The notes: generated from the sequence alone by a model not told the origin. Numbered from the stretch's first letter, positions 20,249-32,462 are shown. The stretch: 64,000 nt of DNA from Tridacna crocea (GCA_943736015.1 OX031070.1:41254173-41318172), one strand, 5' to 3'. Translations and numbers: made by a program.

Positions 20249-20528
20249 AAAAACGTAATGAAAGTAACGAGGTACGCCAACAGTCATCAAAGTTCGAAAT
20301 GTGGAGAGAACCGTTGATTATCCAGCAACTGTCCAAAACAGTGTAACAAAAGTAGTTCTTTCATTAAAGCAGTCTTATCTTTCTGCTACGTTTAATTCAT
20401 TTCCAGCCCTATCTCCCCTTTTTTTGTATCTTTTTCTCGAAGTATATCATATGGCCCCTACTAGAACAGAACTTGCCGTAGAATATTTACGGATATACGT
20501 CAAGAATGCCATGGAACAGAAATATAAA

Positions 20529-20737
20529 TTAACCCTTTACCCCATAAGGCATTTCTATGGTATTTCTAATTGACCCTAAATAATAGCAAGGATAAAGCCG
20601 TTTCTTATGTGTATATGATACCTTTTGATAGTGTAGAAAACATTGTGGCAAAAGCAATTTCACCATTTGCCACAATGTTTTCCAAAGGCTCCGACAAGCA
20701 ATGCGTAGAAACGAGTATTTATGGAGTAAAGGGTTAA
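20529..20737 (+). mobile_element. Family-B element with deleted palindrome centre
   Basis: Both TTAA ends are intact but about 20 bp of the core is lost, leaving GGCAAAAGCAATTTCACC. Confidence 0.88.
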
Positions 20738-20823
20738 ATGAAACGTTTAGACCGATAGTACAAGTACAATTGTTAATTGCGATTAGTAAGTTTGTTTTTT
20801 TCTTGGAGAAAATACCTCCTAAT

Positions 20824-20889
20824 CGGACAGTGTAGATCTAAGATCAGACTGCACGTTCTGTGCAGTCTGATCTTGATCTACATTGTCCG
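20824..20889. repeat. 66-bp hairpin (GATCAGACTGCAC family)
   Basis: CGGACAGTGTAGATCTAAGA and TCAGACTGCAC are mirrored around GTTCT. Confidence 0.9.
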
Positions 20890-21031
20890 TAAAAGGTCCT
20901 TGAGTCGCGCTTCACGGCTTCCGTCTTAAGATGAACTCTGTCAGCGGTAAATAGATGAACTCGATTTCCTTCAAGGATAAAACTTCCTGACTCAGAGAGA
21001 TCTTTATCTTATTCATGAGCTTGACAAAAAG

Positions 21032-21101
21032 AGCGGACAGCATGGATTCGGGATCAGACTGCACGTTGTGTGCCGTCTGATCTCGATCTATGCCTTCCGC
21101 T
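21032..21101. repeat. Hairpin of the GATCAGACTGCAC family
   Basis: AGCGGACAGCATGGATTCGG is paired imperfectly with its right arm. Confidence 0.8.
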
Positions 21102-21274
21102 GAAGCTCCCGTATTTTGCCAATCAGGCTGAATGGGTTTAGAATATACAATGGTTTAGACAATGAGATAAATGTTAATTTGTAGAATGGTGTAAACGGAC
21201 ACTGATGTTCATTTATTACAGAAGGACAATAGTGATAGGTTTACATACATGTAATTAAATGTTTCAAAGATTAT

Positions 21275-21935
21275 CGACTGACTGACTGACTAACTGACCG
21301 ACCGATGCACTGACTGATTGACTGACTGACCGGCCCAATGACCGCCTGACCGACTAACTGACTGACGCACTGACTGACAGACACACTAACTTATGCACTG
21401 GCTGACGCACTGAAGCACTGGTTGGCGCACTGACTGACTGACACACTGACTGACTGACGCACTGACTGACTGACACACTAACTTGTACACTGACGCACTG
21501 ACGGCCGCTCAGATAACGCACTGACTGACTGACGCACTGACTGACTGACACACTAATTTATGCACTGACTGACGCTCTAACGCACTGACTGACGCTCTAA
21601 CGCACTGATTGACTGACACACTAACTTATACACTAACTGACACACTGAAGCACTGATTGGTACACTGACATCTTACACACTGACGCTCTTATGTACCGAC
21701 TGACGCACTGACTGACTGACTGACTGATGCACTGATGTACCGATGCACTGACTGATGCACTGATGCACTGACTGACTGATGCACTGACTGACTGACTGAC
21801 TGATGTACTGACTGACTGACTGACTGACTGATGCATTGACTGACTGACTGATGCACTCACTGACTGACTGATGCACTGACTGATTGACTGACTGACTGAT
21901 GCAATGACTGACTGGCTGATGCACTCACTGATTCA
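21275..21935 (+). repeat. Tetranucleotide array based on TGAC
   Basis: About 660 bp of CTGACTGAC interspersed with GCACTGACTGA units. Long Ser/Val/Gln reading frames on both strands are artefacts of the repeat. Confidence 0.95.
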
Positions 21936-22020
21936 AGGATGGATGGACAGTCTGTCGGTCGAACCGTCGGTCGGTCCGTCGGTCGATCGATTGATTGTTG
22001 TGTTTATCGATCGATCTGTC
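21936..22020 (+). repeat. GTCG/GTCC-type short repeats
   Basis: GTCGGTCGGTCCGTCGGTCG next to the TGAC array. Confidence 0.75.
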
Positions 22021-22224
22021 GATCATAGCTTCTCTTATCCAAGTGTTTCTTGACTTGCAGTAGTGCTAAGCTGACGCACAGAAATATATTACCCACGGAC
22101 GGTTCCACATCCAGAGCCGAGGGTGAAACTCGATAAAGGTAAGTCTTGATTTCTAATCCAATATCCAATAAGTAAAGCCTCCTAGGACCACTAGGACCCC
22201 TTGTTGGAAAACAGTGACAAGTAA

Positions 22225-22290
22225 GAGAGACAGAGACAGAGACAGAGACAGGCAGACAGACAGACAGGCAGAGAGAGAGAGAGAGAGATA
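22225..22290 (+). repeat. GACA/GAGA microsatellite
   Basis: GAGACAGAGACAGAG, CAGACAGACAGACAGG and GAGAGAGAGAGA tracts. Confidence 0.9.
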
Positions 22291-22791
22291 AAAGATGAGA
22301 GAGAGTCAATTAATTTCGCCAAGAGTAATTTGAAAACAGACGCAGTTAAGAAACTGAGTCAAAGTGCGGTTAAAGATATAGAACTATTTGCAGTAAATAG
22401 ATCTCGAAATTTGATATATCAGTGTAAAGATTTGATTTCAAAAACTCCAATTATCCTGTAAGCACGGTCCTTTCATACAATCATAATGGAAGTCTATTGA
22501 ACGACAAAAGAATGGTGTAAATAAACTGCTTCAATATATGATGACATTTACAATTAATTTTTGTTTACTCTTTCAAAAAACGCCCATTTTTTCAAGGTTA
22601 AACTTTAGGCTGGTAAACGCGGTTTACGTTTGCTAACAACGTGCACAGAACTTGAAGTCTTGCATTGGTCTACACTGTCTGGCAACTAGAATAATCTTGC
22701 AGAGAGCAAGTTTGAAAGTCATTTCATACTAAATAGTCTACGCTCATAAACGTGTAAAATTATTCTGGAGAAAAAAGATGTAAAATTCATT
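22291..22791. other. No gene seen
   Basis: AT-rich sequence without recognised repeats or splice-bounded frames. Confidence 0.5.
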
Positions 22792-22927
22792 TAACTCTGT
22801 GCCAAACGACAAAATTGTAGACTTGTCCAAACTGAAAACATTTGCAGACGACAAAATAAACATGAAACAAGAAAATGAAAGTTGATTTTCAAAGAGTATA
22901 AAATATTGTGGGAAAAGGAGAAAATGC
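22792..22927 (-). mobile_element. Family-A element truncated in the palindrome
   Basis: The left arm is intact to GGAGAAAATGCTGATAG and then stops. Confidence 0.78.
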
Positions 22928-23107
22928 TGATAGAATTAACATGCAATAAGGTTTTATTAAAGCATTCCATACTGACTAAGATATGCCTGTTTGACGAAAA
23001 TCTATAGAAAAATGAGATACTGCAATTAGATGGTCCATTTCGACTAGGAAAAAAAAATATCTAAAATATTGTTTTTTCAGGGTTTCGTTTTATTTGTGGC
23101 ATGATAT

Positions 23108-23170
23108 CGGACAGTGTAGAGTTGTACAGTGCAAGTTATGTGCAGTCTAATCTTAATCTATAGTGTCTGG
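23108..23170. repeat. Hairpin of the GATCAGACTGCAC family, degenerate
   Basis: CGGACAGTGTAGAG left, TCTTAATCTATAGTGTCTGG right. About 200 bp upstream of the LINE. Confidence 0.7.
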
Positions 23171-23368
23171 AAAAATAGTGAAGAATGATTCAGTGTTTGG
23201 GAACCAAAGCTGATTTCGTAATTCTAAAGTGTTTTAGCCAAAAATACCGTCCTTACAAAGTGACACTGTTGTTAAGTGTTGGTCGACAATCTGACTAAAC
23301 TGTCTTCAAAATTAGTCTAATATTTACCTTCAACAAATTAAGAGATAGCATTCCCCTGAAAATTTTAA

Positions 23369-24199
23369 ACAAGCGATATTTTAGGATATTCTTGTGAGAC
23401 ATGGGGAAAAAGTAAATCTAAAGAAATTAAACGAATACACCTTAAATTTTGTAAACGTATACTTTGCGTCAATAACAGATCATGTAATATGGCAGTTTAT
23501 GGTGAATTAGGTAGATATCCCTTGTATATTACTAGATACATACGAATTGTGAAGTATTGGTTTAAAATTATGAATTCAAATAACATAATAATACAGAACG
23601 TTTATAATGATGCGTATGGTGATTATCTTACAGAGAAGAAAAATTGGGTTTCAGACGTCAAGAGCATTTTTGACGATTTTGGTTTTTCTGAAGTTTTTAT
23701 TAATCCAACATTTGATGAAAAGGAATTTGTGCCTCTTTTAAAGGAACGCATGATAGATTGCTTTAAGCAAGAGTGGTTTGCAAAAATCAGTAACAGTACC
23801 ATGCTTTCCCTTTACAAACATGTTAAGTCAAATTTTAAAAGCGAAGAGCACTTAGACAAATTGCCTCTCTTGTCCCGTTCATATATTTGTAAATTAAGGA
23901 TTTCAGCCCATTCCCTTCAGATTCAGACTGGAAGATTTTCTAGAAATAATATACCGAGAAATGAAAGGTTATGCCAAATTTGCCAAAGTGGTGAAATTGA
24001 GGATGAGTTTCATTTCTCGCTAGTGTGCCCGAAATACGAACACTTACGTCGGAAGTCCCTAGGTAAGTATTTTTATATAAGACCTAGTATGTTTAAATTT
24101 ATCGTTTTACTGTCGAGTAACGACCTAAACGTATTGTCTATGTTCGGTAACTATCTTACAGCTGCTTTTTCACTACGATTTAACACACTCTACAGTTAG
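23369..24199 (+). pseudogene. LINE reverse transcriptase ORF, C-terminal remnant
   Basis: The frame is open from just after an in-frame TAA at 23366. The reading SCETWGKSKSKEIKRIHLKFCK is followed by CNMAVYGELGRYPL and, near the end, by a zinc-knuckle-like motif LCQICQSGEIEDEFHFSLVCPKY. This order is typical of the region after the polymerase domain in animal non-LTR retrotransposons. The polymerase and endonuclease are missing, so this is a 5'-truncated, dead copy. I cannot assign the clade safely (CR1/L2-like is a guess). Confidence 0.85.
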
Positions 24200-24517
24200 T
24201 ATCATTATATCTTTTTCTTTTCCAAACAAAGTTTACAGACTGATACACTTTATTCATATATCATCATCCTCAGTTGATTCCTTATACTTGTTGTAATTAT
24301 TAGAATAGCATATATTTTGTTCAGTACAGTTTGCATGACTTGAACAGAGTGAAAGAATGAGAGAGCGTGCGAGGGAGCGAAAGTGAGGGAGATAAAGGAA
24401 AGGACGAGAGAGAGAGAGAGAGAGAGACCTTAGAATATATGTGCCTTTTGATGTAAACATGACTATGTACTATGTACACGTCAAATAAAATGTTGTTCTG
24501 TTGTTCTGTTGTTCTGA
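23369..24517 (+). mobile_element. 5'-truncated non-LTR retrotransposon
   Basis: ORF remnant, then a 3' UTR with a GAGA-rich stretch near 24410-24427, an AATAAA at about 24485, and a tail of three TTGTTCTG units ending near 24517. The short tandem tail marks the 3' end. Confidence 0.8.
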
Positions 24518-24603
24518 TATCATTTATAGCAAGGATTGACAGCGTAAGAGGTGTGGGGAAAGGAATAGTTGCTTCTACAAATGTAGTGTCTGAAAATACA
24601 CAT

Positions 24604-24834
24604 AAAACCTTTTACTAAACAATCCCTGGTTTTAACGACCCTGAGAAACAACCCTTCTGAAAACACTGTGGGAAAAGGAGAAAATGCTGGTAACCAGCAT
24701 TTTCTCCTCTTTCCACAATGTTTTTTACCCTTCCAAAGCTAAGTTTTAAAATTTAAGACACCCTTTTTTTTTGTCGTCTGTAAATGCTTTCAGTTTGGAC
24801 AAGTCTAAAATTTTGTCGCTTGGTAAAGAATTAA
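24604..24834 (+). mobile_element. Family-A element
   Basis: Right TTAA kept. Core perfect. About 90 bp after the LINE tail. Confidence 0.9.
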
Positions 24835-25234
24835 CAACCTGGAATGGGTTCTAGGTTAACGCATTAAAATCTCTAGTTACCAATTTAGTGCATGAAAAGG
24901 ATTGTTCACCGAGGTATCGATTAGCGTTAGAAATGCTTTCACATGTAACGTTATATTTTTTTCTCATAAATTTGCCTGCAAATAGGTCTGCAGGGCCCGC
25001 AGAATAAACCTTTCCATATTCTTGACCAATCGTAAATAACTATTTATTCGTTCGGGTTTATCAATTCTAAGAAGCAAGGTCAAAAACAAGCCCATTCAGC
25101 TACGAAAAGAAAACATGCATGAACGTTCTGTTGATCATATACCCATTAATATCTGATTTATTTAATTCGTCTTTATCCATACAACTCATTCAAAAGGCTT
25201 GTGTTCAATGCCTGATAGATGGATTTAGCCTCAA

Positions 25235-25430
25235 TGAACTCTTCACCAGTCGACAAAGATTTTTAAACTTGTCCTGATTGTAAGCGTTTTAAGGCGACAA
25301 TTAAAATGCGACTCAAATGTTACTTATGATGGGTGAAAAACATTGTGGGAAAAGGAGTGTGTGCTTGTGACTAGTATTTTCTCTTTTTCCCAACATGTTT
25401 TCGAGACTCTTCCTATCCAGGATCGTTTAA
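25235..25430 (-). mobile_element. Family-A element, degenerate
   Basis: Arms ACATTGTGGGAAAAGGAG and TTTTTCCCAACATGTTTTC flank a decayed core. Confidence 0.65.
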
Positions 25431-25726
25431 ACACAGAGCTGTTTGTTAATTGGTTTATAAACACTGTGGGGGTTTTTAAAACGATCTTATTTGACAGACA
25501 AATCTCTATGTCGTTTACAGTTGATTTTCTGGCGTGCATAGCAACCCCCTGTGTTTCGTCATATGTTTCGATGTTTTATGGTTTTGTTTGTTTGTTTGCG
25601 TTGTTTGCCAGTTTTGACACTATTTCAGTAACAGCATGGCTGCAGCTGGCATAATTATGTCGATGTTTCGTCTGGTAGCAATTTTGGTAATTCACGGCTC
25701 ATGGGACAGGCTTTCTACTCGACCAG

Positions 25727-26133
25727 CATCTTCGCAAGCCAAGGCTGACGATTTACTACGGTACTCTACCCTTGGCGGATCGAGCTTGATTTTTACATTC
25801 ACCCGATACGCTTTTTCATTGGATGCAGCCAGCTCTTGCTGCAACGAATGAAATCGCTCGTAGCATTTCATCTTTGATAAAAATAGAATAAGGTCGCGAC
25901 CTTTCGAATAGAAGGTAACCATGTTCCAAACCCACGTGGATGTCTGCTTATCGCTTCATGTGTATTCGTAAGCGGTTTGTAAAACGATATTTCATTTGCT
26001 TTCAGAAATATGGTCGTAAAGGGGGGTATAAACCAGCATCCAATAGAGGGCGCATCGCAGGAATCTTGAAATCGTGCTCAATCAGCAAAGGTAAGATCCA
26101 CGTAGTGATCGTAACCTTGGCTCGCGAAGATGT
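25727..26133. mobile_element. Non-autonomous DNA transposon with 8-bp target duplication, copy 1
   Basis: Flanked by TCGACCAG on both sides. Terminal repeats CATCTTCGCAAGCCAAGG and its near-complement. An 8-bp duplication fits hAT or P superfamilies. The minus strand encodes VLFLSKMKCYERFHSLQ-like peptide in both copies. Confidence 0.9.
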
Positions 26134-26320
26134 TCGACCAGATTCGAGGATTTACTCGATCCTCTATCATCGCTCCAAATGTTTTGACAATGTTTGTACG
26201 GGAAAGCAGCATGTGGATTGGAAAAGAAAAACTTTGTGCAAAGATTAAAAATTGGACTGCGTATGAGTTAGTGTTCTAGCCTACTCGTGTGCAGCCAAAT
26301 CCCATCGCGCTAGCAACAAG

Positions 26321-26391
26321 CATTTTGTCGTCTGCAAATTCTTTTAAACTTTGGACGAATCAAATATTTTGTTATCTGGTAAAGAGTTCAT
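26321..26391 (+). mobile_element. Family-A right-end fragment
   Basis: TTTTGTCGTCTGCAAATTC to TTATCTGGTAAAGAGTT. Confidence 0.7.
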
Positions 26392-26810
26392 TATTGATGG
26401 AATTCGACCTTTGTTCATAAACCAGCGGGGATCTCCGATTTACTTTGAAAAGCGTCCATTGTTTGTGAGGAAAGTTGTGTATTGAGGTCGCGATTATCTG
26501 TTGACACCGGATATAATTCATTCGGAATGGTTCTATAATTGCCGTTAAATGTTACTTTTGATCGAGCAACAAGGTCTTTTACTTATCGATACTGAAAACA
26601 TTTGCAGACGGCAAAGTAAATTTATCTCATAATATGGGTTCGGATTTTAAAAAGTTGAAGATCTATCAGAAGGAGAAGTTTGAAATCACCGTAATGATCT
26701 GTTTTTCCTCACTATATTCACTGTTTGCGATTGGGTCATTAAAATATCGGATCTTTTTGCAAAGTGTCAATATACGGGTTTTATTACTGTTTGTATGAAT
26801 ACATTGGCTT

Positions 26811-27037
26811 AAAACCCTTCCCCACAAATCACATTTTCGACCCCCACCACCTGCAAAACATCTGCAGACGACAAAATTCAAAAACATTACACACAGAAAG
26901 TTCCCTGAGAGAGTAGAAAACATTGTGTGAAATGGAGAAAATGCTGCATAGCAGCATTTTCTCCTTTTCCTACATTGTTTTCAAAATGGTTCTTCTTTAG
27001 GACCATTTAACAAGAGATTGTTTGGTAAAGACTTAAT
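26811..27037 (-). mobile_element. Family-A element with variant core
   Basis: The core GCTGCATAGCAGC is a changed but still perfect palindrome. The terminal motifs are degraded at the left. Confidence 0.85.
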
Positions 27038-27179
27038 AATGCTTACTCAATATTCAATTCCAATAGAATTGGCGTTTTTTTAAAAGCATGATACGCTGAA
27101 ATCAATAAAAATATTGTACAACTGACAGCCGGTATTTGAAATAAGAGGAAATGTAACCGGAAGCGGAAACAGTTTGAAT

Positions 27180-27423
27180 TCTCTCAGACGGCAAAAATTT
27201 CCACTCGACCAAATTGAAAATATTTGCAGACGAAAAAAAAAAGGGGGGGTAAGTCTATTGCGGCTAAAGCGATTACTTTTGTCGCTGAAAGGGTTGAAAA
27301 TATTGTGGGAAAAGGAGAAAATGCTTCTTACCAGCATTTTCTCCTTTTCCCACAATATTTTTGAAAGCCTTCTTTTACAAGAAGAATAAAACTAAACTTG
27401 GGATTGTTTGGTAAAGGGTAAAT
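27180..27423 (-). mobile_element. Family-A element
   Basis: The core GCTTCTTACCAGC has mismatches. A poly-A/poly-G expansion lies in the left arm. Confidence 0.83.
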
Positions 27424-27526
27424 GAGAACATTGACCCTCAGAGAGATGAAGTAACTCAGGAAAAGCAGCCAAAATATCGCAATCTAAGAATTGTTTGTAG
27501 CAACAAAATAATACGGAATATTTACC

Positions 27527-27592
27527 AGACAACGTAGATGCAAGATCAGTCTGCATAGTCTGTTGAGCATGATCTCGATTTGTATTTGGCAA
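27527..27592. repeat. Hairpin of the GATCAGACTGCAC family, degenerate
   Basis: CAGACAACGTAGATGCAAGA, then GATCTCGATTTGTATT. Confidence 0.6.
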
Positions 27593-27771
27593 ACTTTGAA
27601 TCTGGTGGAAACTCTGGACGTGCTGAATGACCTCCATCATAAAAATATTAGAAAAAGAAATAAAAGTAAGTCGTTAATAGACACACAATATTTTCAGAAA
27701 AGACATCAGCACTTTGTTCACTTCGGTGAAGCTTTAATGAATATATGTATGAGAATTACGGAAAACTCCCT

Positions 27772-28000
27772 TTAACCCAATACCACACAATCCCTACTTT
27801 TGACGACACCTTGAAGACAGCTTTTGGAAAATACTGTGGGAAAAGGAGAAAATGCTGGTAATCAGCATTTTCTCCTTTTCCCACAAAGTTTTCTGCCCTT
27901 CACAAAACAAATTTCAAATTTTCAGTCACTTCTATTTTGTCGTCTGCAAATGCTTTCAATTTGGATAAACCTAAAATTTTGTCGTGTGCTAATGGCTTAA
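27772..28000 (+). mobile_element. Family-A element
   Basis: TTAA at both ends. The core has a wobble-type mismatch (GGTAATCAGC). Confidence 0.92.
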
Positions 28001-28787
28001 GCATATTTCGAGGCAAGGCCCGAAATATGGTAATGAGGAGTGAGATATTTTGCATACTGCTGGGATATTTCGAAATCAAAATTGCGTTACAACATTTATT
28101 TACCCTGAGCTATTTCCCGTTTCGATTCTGCTTGTTAACACTAATTTTGATTGATACTTGTTGTACTTTTTACAATGCACGCGAAAAAATTAATATGGTA
28201 CTGACACGGCGTTACCAAACAAGGAAACAAAGACAGGAAACTTAAAGCTTTGGAAGTGTAGCTATTTCCACTTTGAAAATTATAAATGGAAAAGGAAAAA
28301 ATGGTCCTATTGAGCAATTTCTTTACATTAAAATGATGTATATTTGTATATTTTTCCAGTAATTTTCCTGTTTAAGTATTAAAGAGAGACTCTTTAAATC
28401 CAATATACGCTGAATTTTGGAACTGTTTATGCATTTTTTAAAGGTATGTTTCTCAGAAGCGAGAACGGGGACCCACATTTTTACTGTAATCTTCTCTAGA
28501 CATGAACTGTATGCGCAAAGTTTTTTTTTTTTTAAATCTATTCGTTTGAAAAATGTGTGATGTATGTTGTTGAGCATATTTTTACCCTCTTGCATCTCAA
28601 TAAAAGTTTGTTCAATAGAGACTGCTTCCTTGTCGTTCTCATTACATTCGGAAAATTGTTGCAAAACGGACTCGAAATGTGTTTGAACGGGGCAGACGTA
28701 GTGGCCACGTTTTACGATCTGCTTTACGATCTTCATGGACATCCTTGGACGAGAAGTGCACTTCGTGTCCTTGAGCCAGTTCCAGGA

Positions 28788-28894
28788 ATGGGAGAAAATG
28801 CTGGTTATCAGCATTTTCTCCTATTCCCACAATGTTTTTAAAAGGCCTCTGTTTCAGGGTCGTAAAAATCATGGATTGTTTGGTAAAGAGTTAA
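28788..28894 (-). mobile_element. Family-A element, one arm missing
   Basis: The palindrome and right half are intact. The left part is replaced by unrelated sequence. Confidence 0.8.
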
Positions 28895-29145
28895 GATATG
28901 TAAAGCGCGATGGGATATTTTATTGGCTAAAATTTTGACAGTTTAAATACTGGGTGAAAATTTCGATAAACGGGATAGTCATTTGATATGATAAGTAAAT
29001 AGCAGGTAACACTTATATTGTCATATAGCGAGAAAAATGAAATATTTTCGGTCGGCGCAAAAGAAGGGCCGAATCTTATTTTTTTTTTAGCATTGTTTAA
29101 AAACAAAAGCGTGTGTTTGCATAATAATTAATGAAGTAGCGCGTC

Positions 29146-29373
29146 TTAACCCATTAACATACAATCCCGACTTTTGACGACCCTGGGAAAGAACCCTTTT
29201 GAAAACATTGAGGGAAAAGGAGAAAATGCTGGTAACCAGCATTTTCTCCTTTTTCCACAATGTTTTCTACCCTTCTAAAATCAAAATTCAATTTTTGATT
29301 CACAACAATTTTGTCGTTTAAAATACTTTCAATTTGAACTAGTTTAACATTTTGTCGTTTGGTAAAGAATTAA
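29146..29373 (+). mobile_element. Family-A element
   Basis: TTAA at both ends with a perfect core. Confidence 0.93.
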
Positions 29374-29556
29374 CCTTTTCCCAAGCAATCCCACGTCCCA
29401 ACGATATCGATGAGAGAAAAACTGAAAAAAATGCGGGAAAAGGAGAAAATGCCGGTTAACCGATGTTACCACAGTGTTTCTACTCTTTAACAGAGCCACG
29501 TATAATTTGTCGTCTGCCTATTCTTGCAGTTTACAAGTCTACAAATATGTCGATTC
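29370..29556 (+). mobile_element. Family-A element, degenerate
   Basis: Shares TTAA with the previous copy. The core has collapsed to ATGCCGGTTAACCGATG. Confidence 0.7.
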
Positions 29557-30084
29557 GAATTTATTTTACTTATAAATATGCGGACTCTATGAGACATGTA
29601 AAATGCATTCTAAAAAAATATATACACAGGGGATGAAAAAATGAGTTAAGGAGGATTTTCTTTTTTGTCAACATTTCAAAAAAAAGTATATAGTTGCAAG
29701 TAATCCTCCTTTTCCCGTAATGTCTTCGAAAACGAAAAATTGTGCCGATTTGAAACCTTGTGATTGCTCACGATACCGGTTTATTTGTTTTTAAGCAGGT
29801 TTTTATTTTCCTTTAGTACCCTGCTAAACCGGAAATGGAAGACGTATAACCGCCAGCAAATGTGTTGGGCCGAGGAAAAGTAAACCTAAACTGTAAAATC
29901 AATTGCCAACTGTATTTTTTGCTGTAGAGTGAAATGAAAAAAATACATATCTTGTCAGTATTATAGGTATAAAATATGAAATTAAACACAGATTAAAACA
30001 TAAAATTTGAAAGATATTTAAAACTGGAAGAAAGCGTGGTTGCAATGATCGACTTCCACCATTTTGACTTGGCTTAAAACTCGT

Positions 30085-30313
30085 TTAACCCTTTCCCAAA
30101 CAATCCCTGGTTTTTACGACCCTGAAATAAAAGCCTTTTGAAAACATTGTGGGAAAAGGAGAAAATGCTGGTAATCAGCATTTTCTCCTTTTCCCACAAT
30201 GTTTTCTACCCTGCTGGAAACAAATTTCAATTGTTGAGTAACCTTAATTTTGTCGTCTGAAAGTGCTTTCAATTTGGACCAGTCTATAATTTTGTCATTT
30301 GGTAAAGAATTAA
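30085..30313 (+). mobile_element. Family-A element
   Basis: TTAA at both ends. The core has a GGTAATCAGC mismatch. Confidence 0.93.
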
Positions 30314-30314
30314 A

Positions 30315-30400
30315 TCGTTTTCAATCACTTTTATTTTGTCGTCTGCAAATGCTTTCGATTTGGACAAACCTAAAATTTTTGTCGTTTGGTAATGAGTTAA
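30315..30400 (+). mobile_element. Family-A right-end fragment
   Basis: TCAATCACTTTTATTTTGTC to TTGGTAATGAGTTAA, about 86 bp, following a full copy. Confidence 0.8.
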
Positions 30401-30586
30401 AAAAAACATGCCTCCTGGTCCTACTTCCTGAAAATTTGAAATTTGTTTTGTGAAGGGTAGAAAACATTGTGGGAAAAGCAGAAAATGCTGGTTACCAGCA
30501 TTTTCTCCTTTTCACTCAATGTTTTTGCAACAAGGGCTCTTTTCCCAGGGTCGTGAAAACTCGGGTTTATTTTAAACAGGATTAAG
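30397..30586 (-). mobile_element. Family-A element, left arm shortened
   Basis: The core is intact. It shares TTAA with the fragment before it. Confidence 0.8.
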
Positions 30587-30771
30587 GGAGAAAATTGTCT
30601 TTGTTATAACGTAGCGAGTTTGTTGCCTGTTATAGTGGGAGTGAGTCGGGATCGATTTTCACTGATAGATAAATCTACGATGTTCTGACTGATTGGAAAA
30701 GTTCGACTGAATACTGCGATTGGAGCGGATTAACGTTTTTGTTTATTTCTTTCGAAGATTTAGGTTAGTTT

Positions 30772-30795
30772 CTTTCTTTCTTTCTTTCTTTCGTC
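30772..30795 (+). repeat. TTTC microsatellite
   Basis: TTTCTTTCTTTCTTTCTTTC. Confidence 0.9.
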
Positions 30796-30879
30796 CTTTC
30801 TTCCTTTCAGATTATCATTATCAGCAAGATGAACATCATCTGAGTCATTTTAGCTACATTTGTTTAGAATCATCGTTAT

Positions 30880-30893
30880 TGTCATCATCGTCG

Positions 30894-30924
<31 letters not shown>

Positions 30925-30930
30925 TATTCA
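30880..30930 (+). repeat. ATC trinucleotide repeat
   Basis: CATCATCATCATCATCATC, reading as poly-Ser in one frame only by chance. Confidence 0.9.
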
Positions 30931-31164
30931 AAACAATCGCAATTCAGGTAATTGCGTATTATTTCTTTTCTACGTTCGTTGGCTTGTCACGTTTAGATTC
31001 CCATAAATAATCACAAAATTCTGCCTCGAAGTTTCAAGATACCGGTAACTTTGGAGGCTACGTAGCCCATAAGGAAATATCAGGAAAAGGTTTCTTCCTG
31101 TCACTCTTCTCTCTTATTTGTGTATGGTTCACTTGCAATATTGAATTCGATGATAGGAATACCG

Positions 31165-31442
31165 GCTGAGTCCTGTCAGCTCAGAGGGGTAGCTTGCAGG
31201 ACTTGTGGGTCGTGGGTTTGATCCCTGGCTCGGTCAATCAGGATTGATGATAGTCATTGCGACAGGAATCATTTCTCTCCAACCACTGATCGTTGTCTCG
31301 ACAGTGCTTATATGGGAAAGCAGCCATTAGTTTGGACAGAAAACTGGTAAAAGAGACTCAAGGAAAACATGGCTAGGTGCACTGGCCGCCGCGATAAAAT
31401 GAAATAAAGTTGAAAGTAGTGTTAAACATCTTACAATCAATC
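31165..31442 (+). mobile_element. tRNA-derived SINE
   Basis: B box GTGGGTTTGATCCC at about 31212. The body TGCACTGGCCGCCGCGATA is shared with 39530-39850. The end is AGTGTTAAACATC. Confidence 0.8.
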
Positions 31443-31470
31443 AGTCTATAAGAATACCAGCAAAGTTTTG

Positions 31471-31697
31471 TTAACCCTTTAAAAACAATCCTTGGTTTTT
31501 AAGACCCGGAGATCGAAGCCTTTTGAAAATATTGTGGAAAAAGGAGAAAATGCTGGTAACCAGCATTTTCTCCTTTTCACACAATGTTTTCTACCCTATT
31601 GGAAACAAATTTAAATTTTTGAGTTACGTTTATTTTGTCGCCTGCAAAGGCTTTCAATTTTGACAAGTCTAACTTTTTGTAGTTTAGTGTAGAGTTG
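31471..31697 (+). mobile_element. Family-A element
   Basis: Left TTAA kept, core perfect, right end decayed to GTGTAGAGTTGAA. Confidence 0.88.
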
Positions 31698-31841
31698 AAG
31701 GATAAAAATCTGAACACCCCGCTTTAACATACTTTCATTGTTATGTTGCCTCAATCTGCTCCCTTTATTTAGAGAACAATGTTATCGACTTTGATCATTC
31801 TTCACTTGTAAATAGAGAATAGAAACTCTTGTCTTCATAAT

Positions 31842-32124
31842 AGAGTCATGCTCTGTGAAAAGGGATGTTAATATATCGCCGTGATTCAAGATACCGAGCA
31901 CATCATCACGTATACGAGCTCGTAATAATGAATCCATAAAATCCGATTCCTCTAACAACCATCTGACTATGAAGTACATGGTAGAATGATCATTGGACAC
32001 GCAGACAATTCACCAAAATTGAAAACATTCAACACAGGTCAGCCTGTATGGACTGCCCAGGCTGACATGGGTCGATAATTTGTCGGAGAGTTATTAGACC
32101 GGGTTGTCACAGAGTAGGTCTCAA
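31842..32124. mobile_element. Degenerate copy of the inverted-repeat element
   Basis: GAGTCATGCTCTGTGAAAAG at the left, hairpin GGTCAGCCTGTATGG at 32037. Confidence 0.65.
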
Positions 32125-32237
32125 TTTATAGATGAAATGGTTTCCCTTTGCCATCTTTTGTTAGAGAATGTGTGTGTGCAAACATACAGGGCGTATTTCA
32201 GCGCTTAAACCGTTATCCTGCTAGATAATTATTCCTT

Positions 32238-32330
32238 ACTACATGGTAAAATTTTAGACCCATCCAAATTGAAACCATTTCCAGACAACAATTTAAATAG
32301 CAACTCAAATGACGTCTTCCTTTTTTTTTA
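32238..32330 (-). mobile_element. Family-A left-arm fragment
   Basis: TTACTACATGGTAAAATTTT to GCAACTCAAATGACG. It ends next to the dynein light chain exon at 32364. Confidence 0.65.
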
Positions 32331-32363
32331 AGAATTGACGACCTGAGGAGGCGAGCTGAAATC

Positions 32364-32462
32364 ATGTCAGTCAATGAAAAGCTGACAATACAAGCGCTGA
32401 AGGACCACGACAAAGTGCATCCGAAATTTAAAGCGACGCCATTGGGACCCCCTTCCAAAGAC
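32364..32462 (+). CDS. Dynein light chain gene, first recognised exon
   Basis: 33 codons, MSVNEKLTIQALKDHD...GPPSKD, ending GAC|GTAAGT. A TTTTTAAG acceptor-like site at about 32331 would make it internal. Its link to the 44417 exon rests on phase and on shared Ser/Lys-rich composition. Confidence 0.6.

Noticed and set aside
21275..21935. Long Ser/Val/Gln-rich ORFs
   Set aside because: Produced by the TGAC tetranucleotide array; low complexity in every frame.
23369..24199. Intact host gene encoding a 236-residue protein
   Set aside because: The CX2C...HX4C end motif and the YGELGRYPL run are those of LINE reverse transcriptases, and the polymerase is missing.
28323..28814. 163-codon minus-strand ORF with GHYVCPVQTHFESVLQQFSE
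   Set aside because: Part starts inside a family-A palindrome. The remaining stretch (about 28560-28780) looks protein-like and has a possible donor, but no acceptor, family match or partner exon is seen. Worth checking against transcripts.
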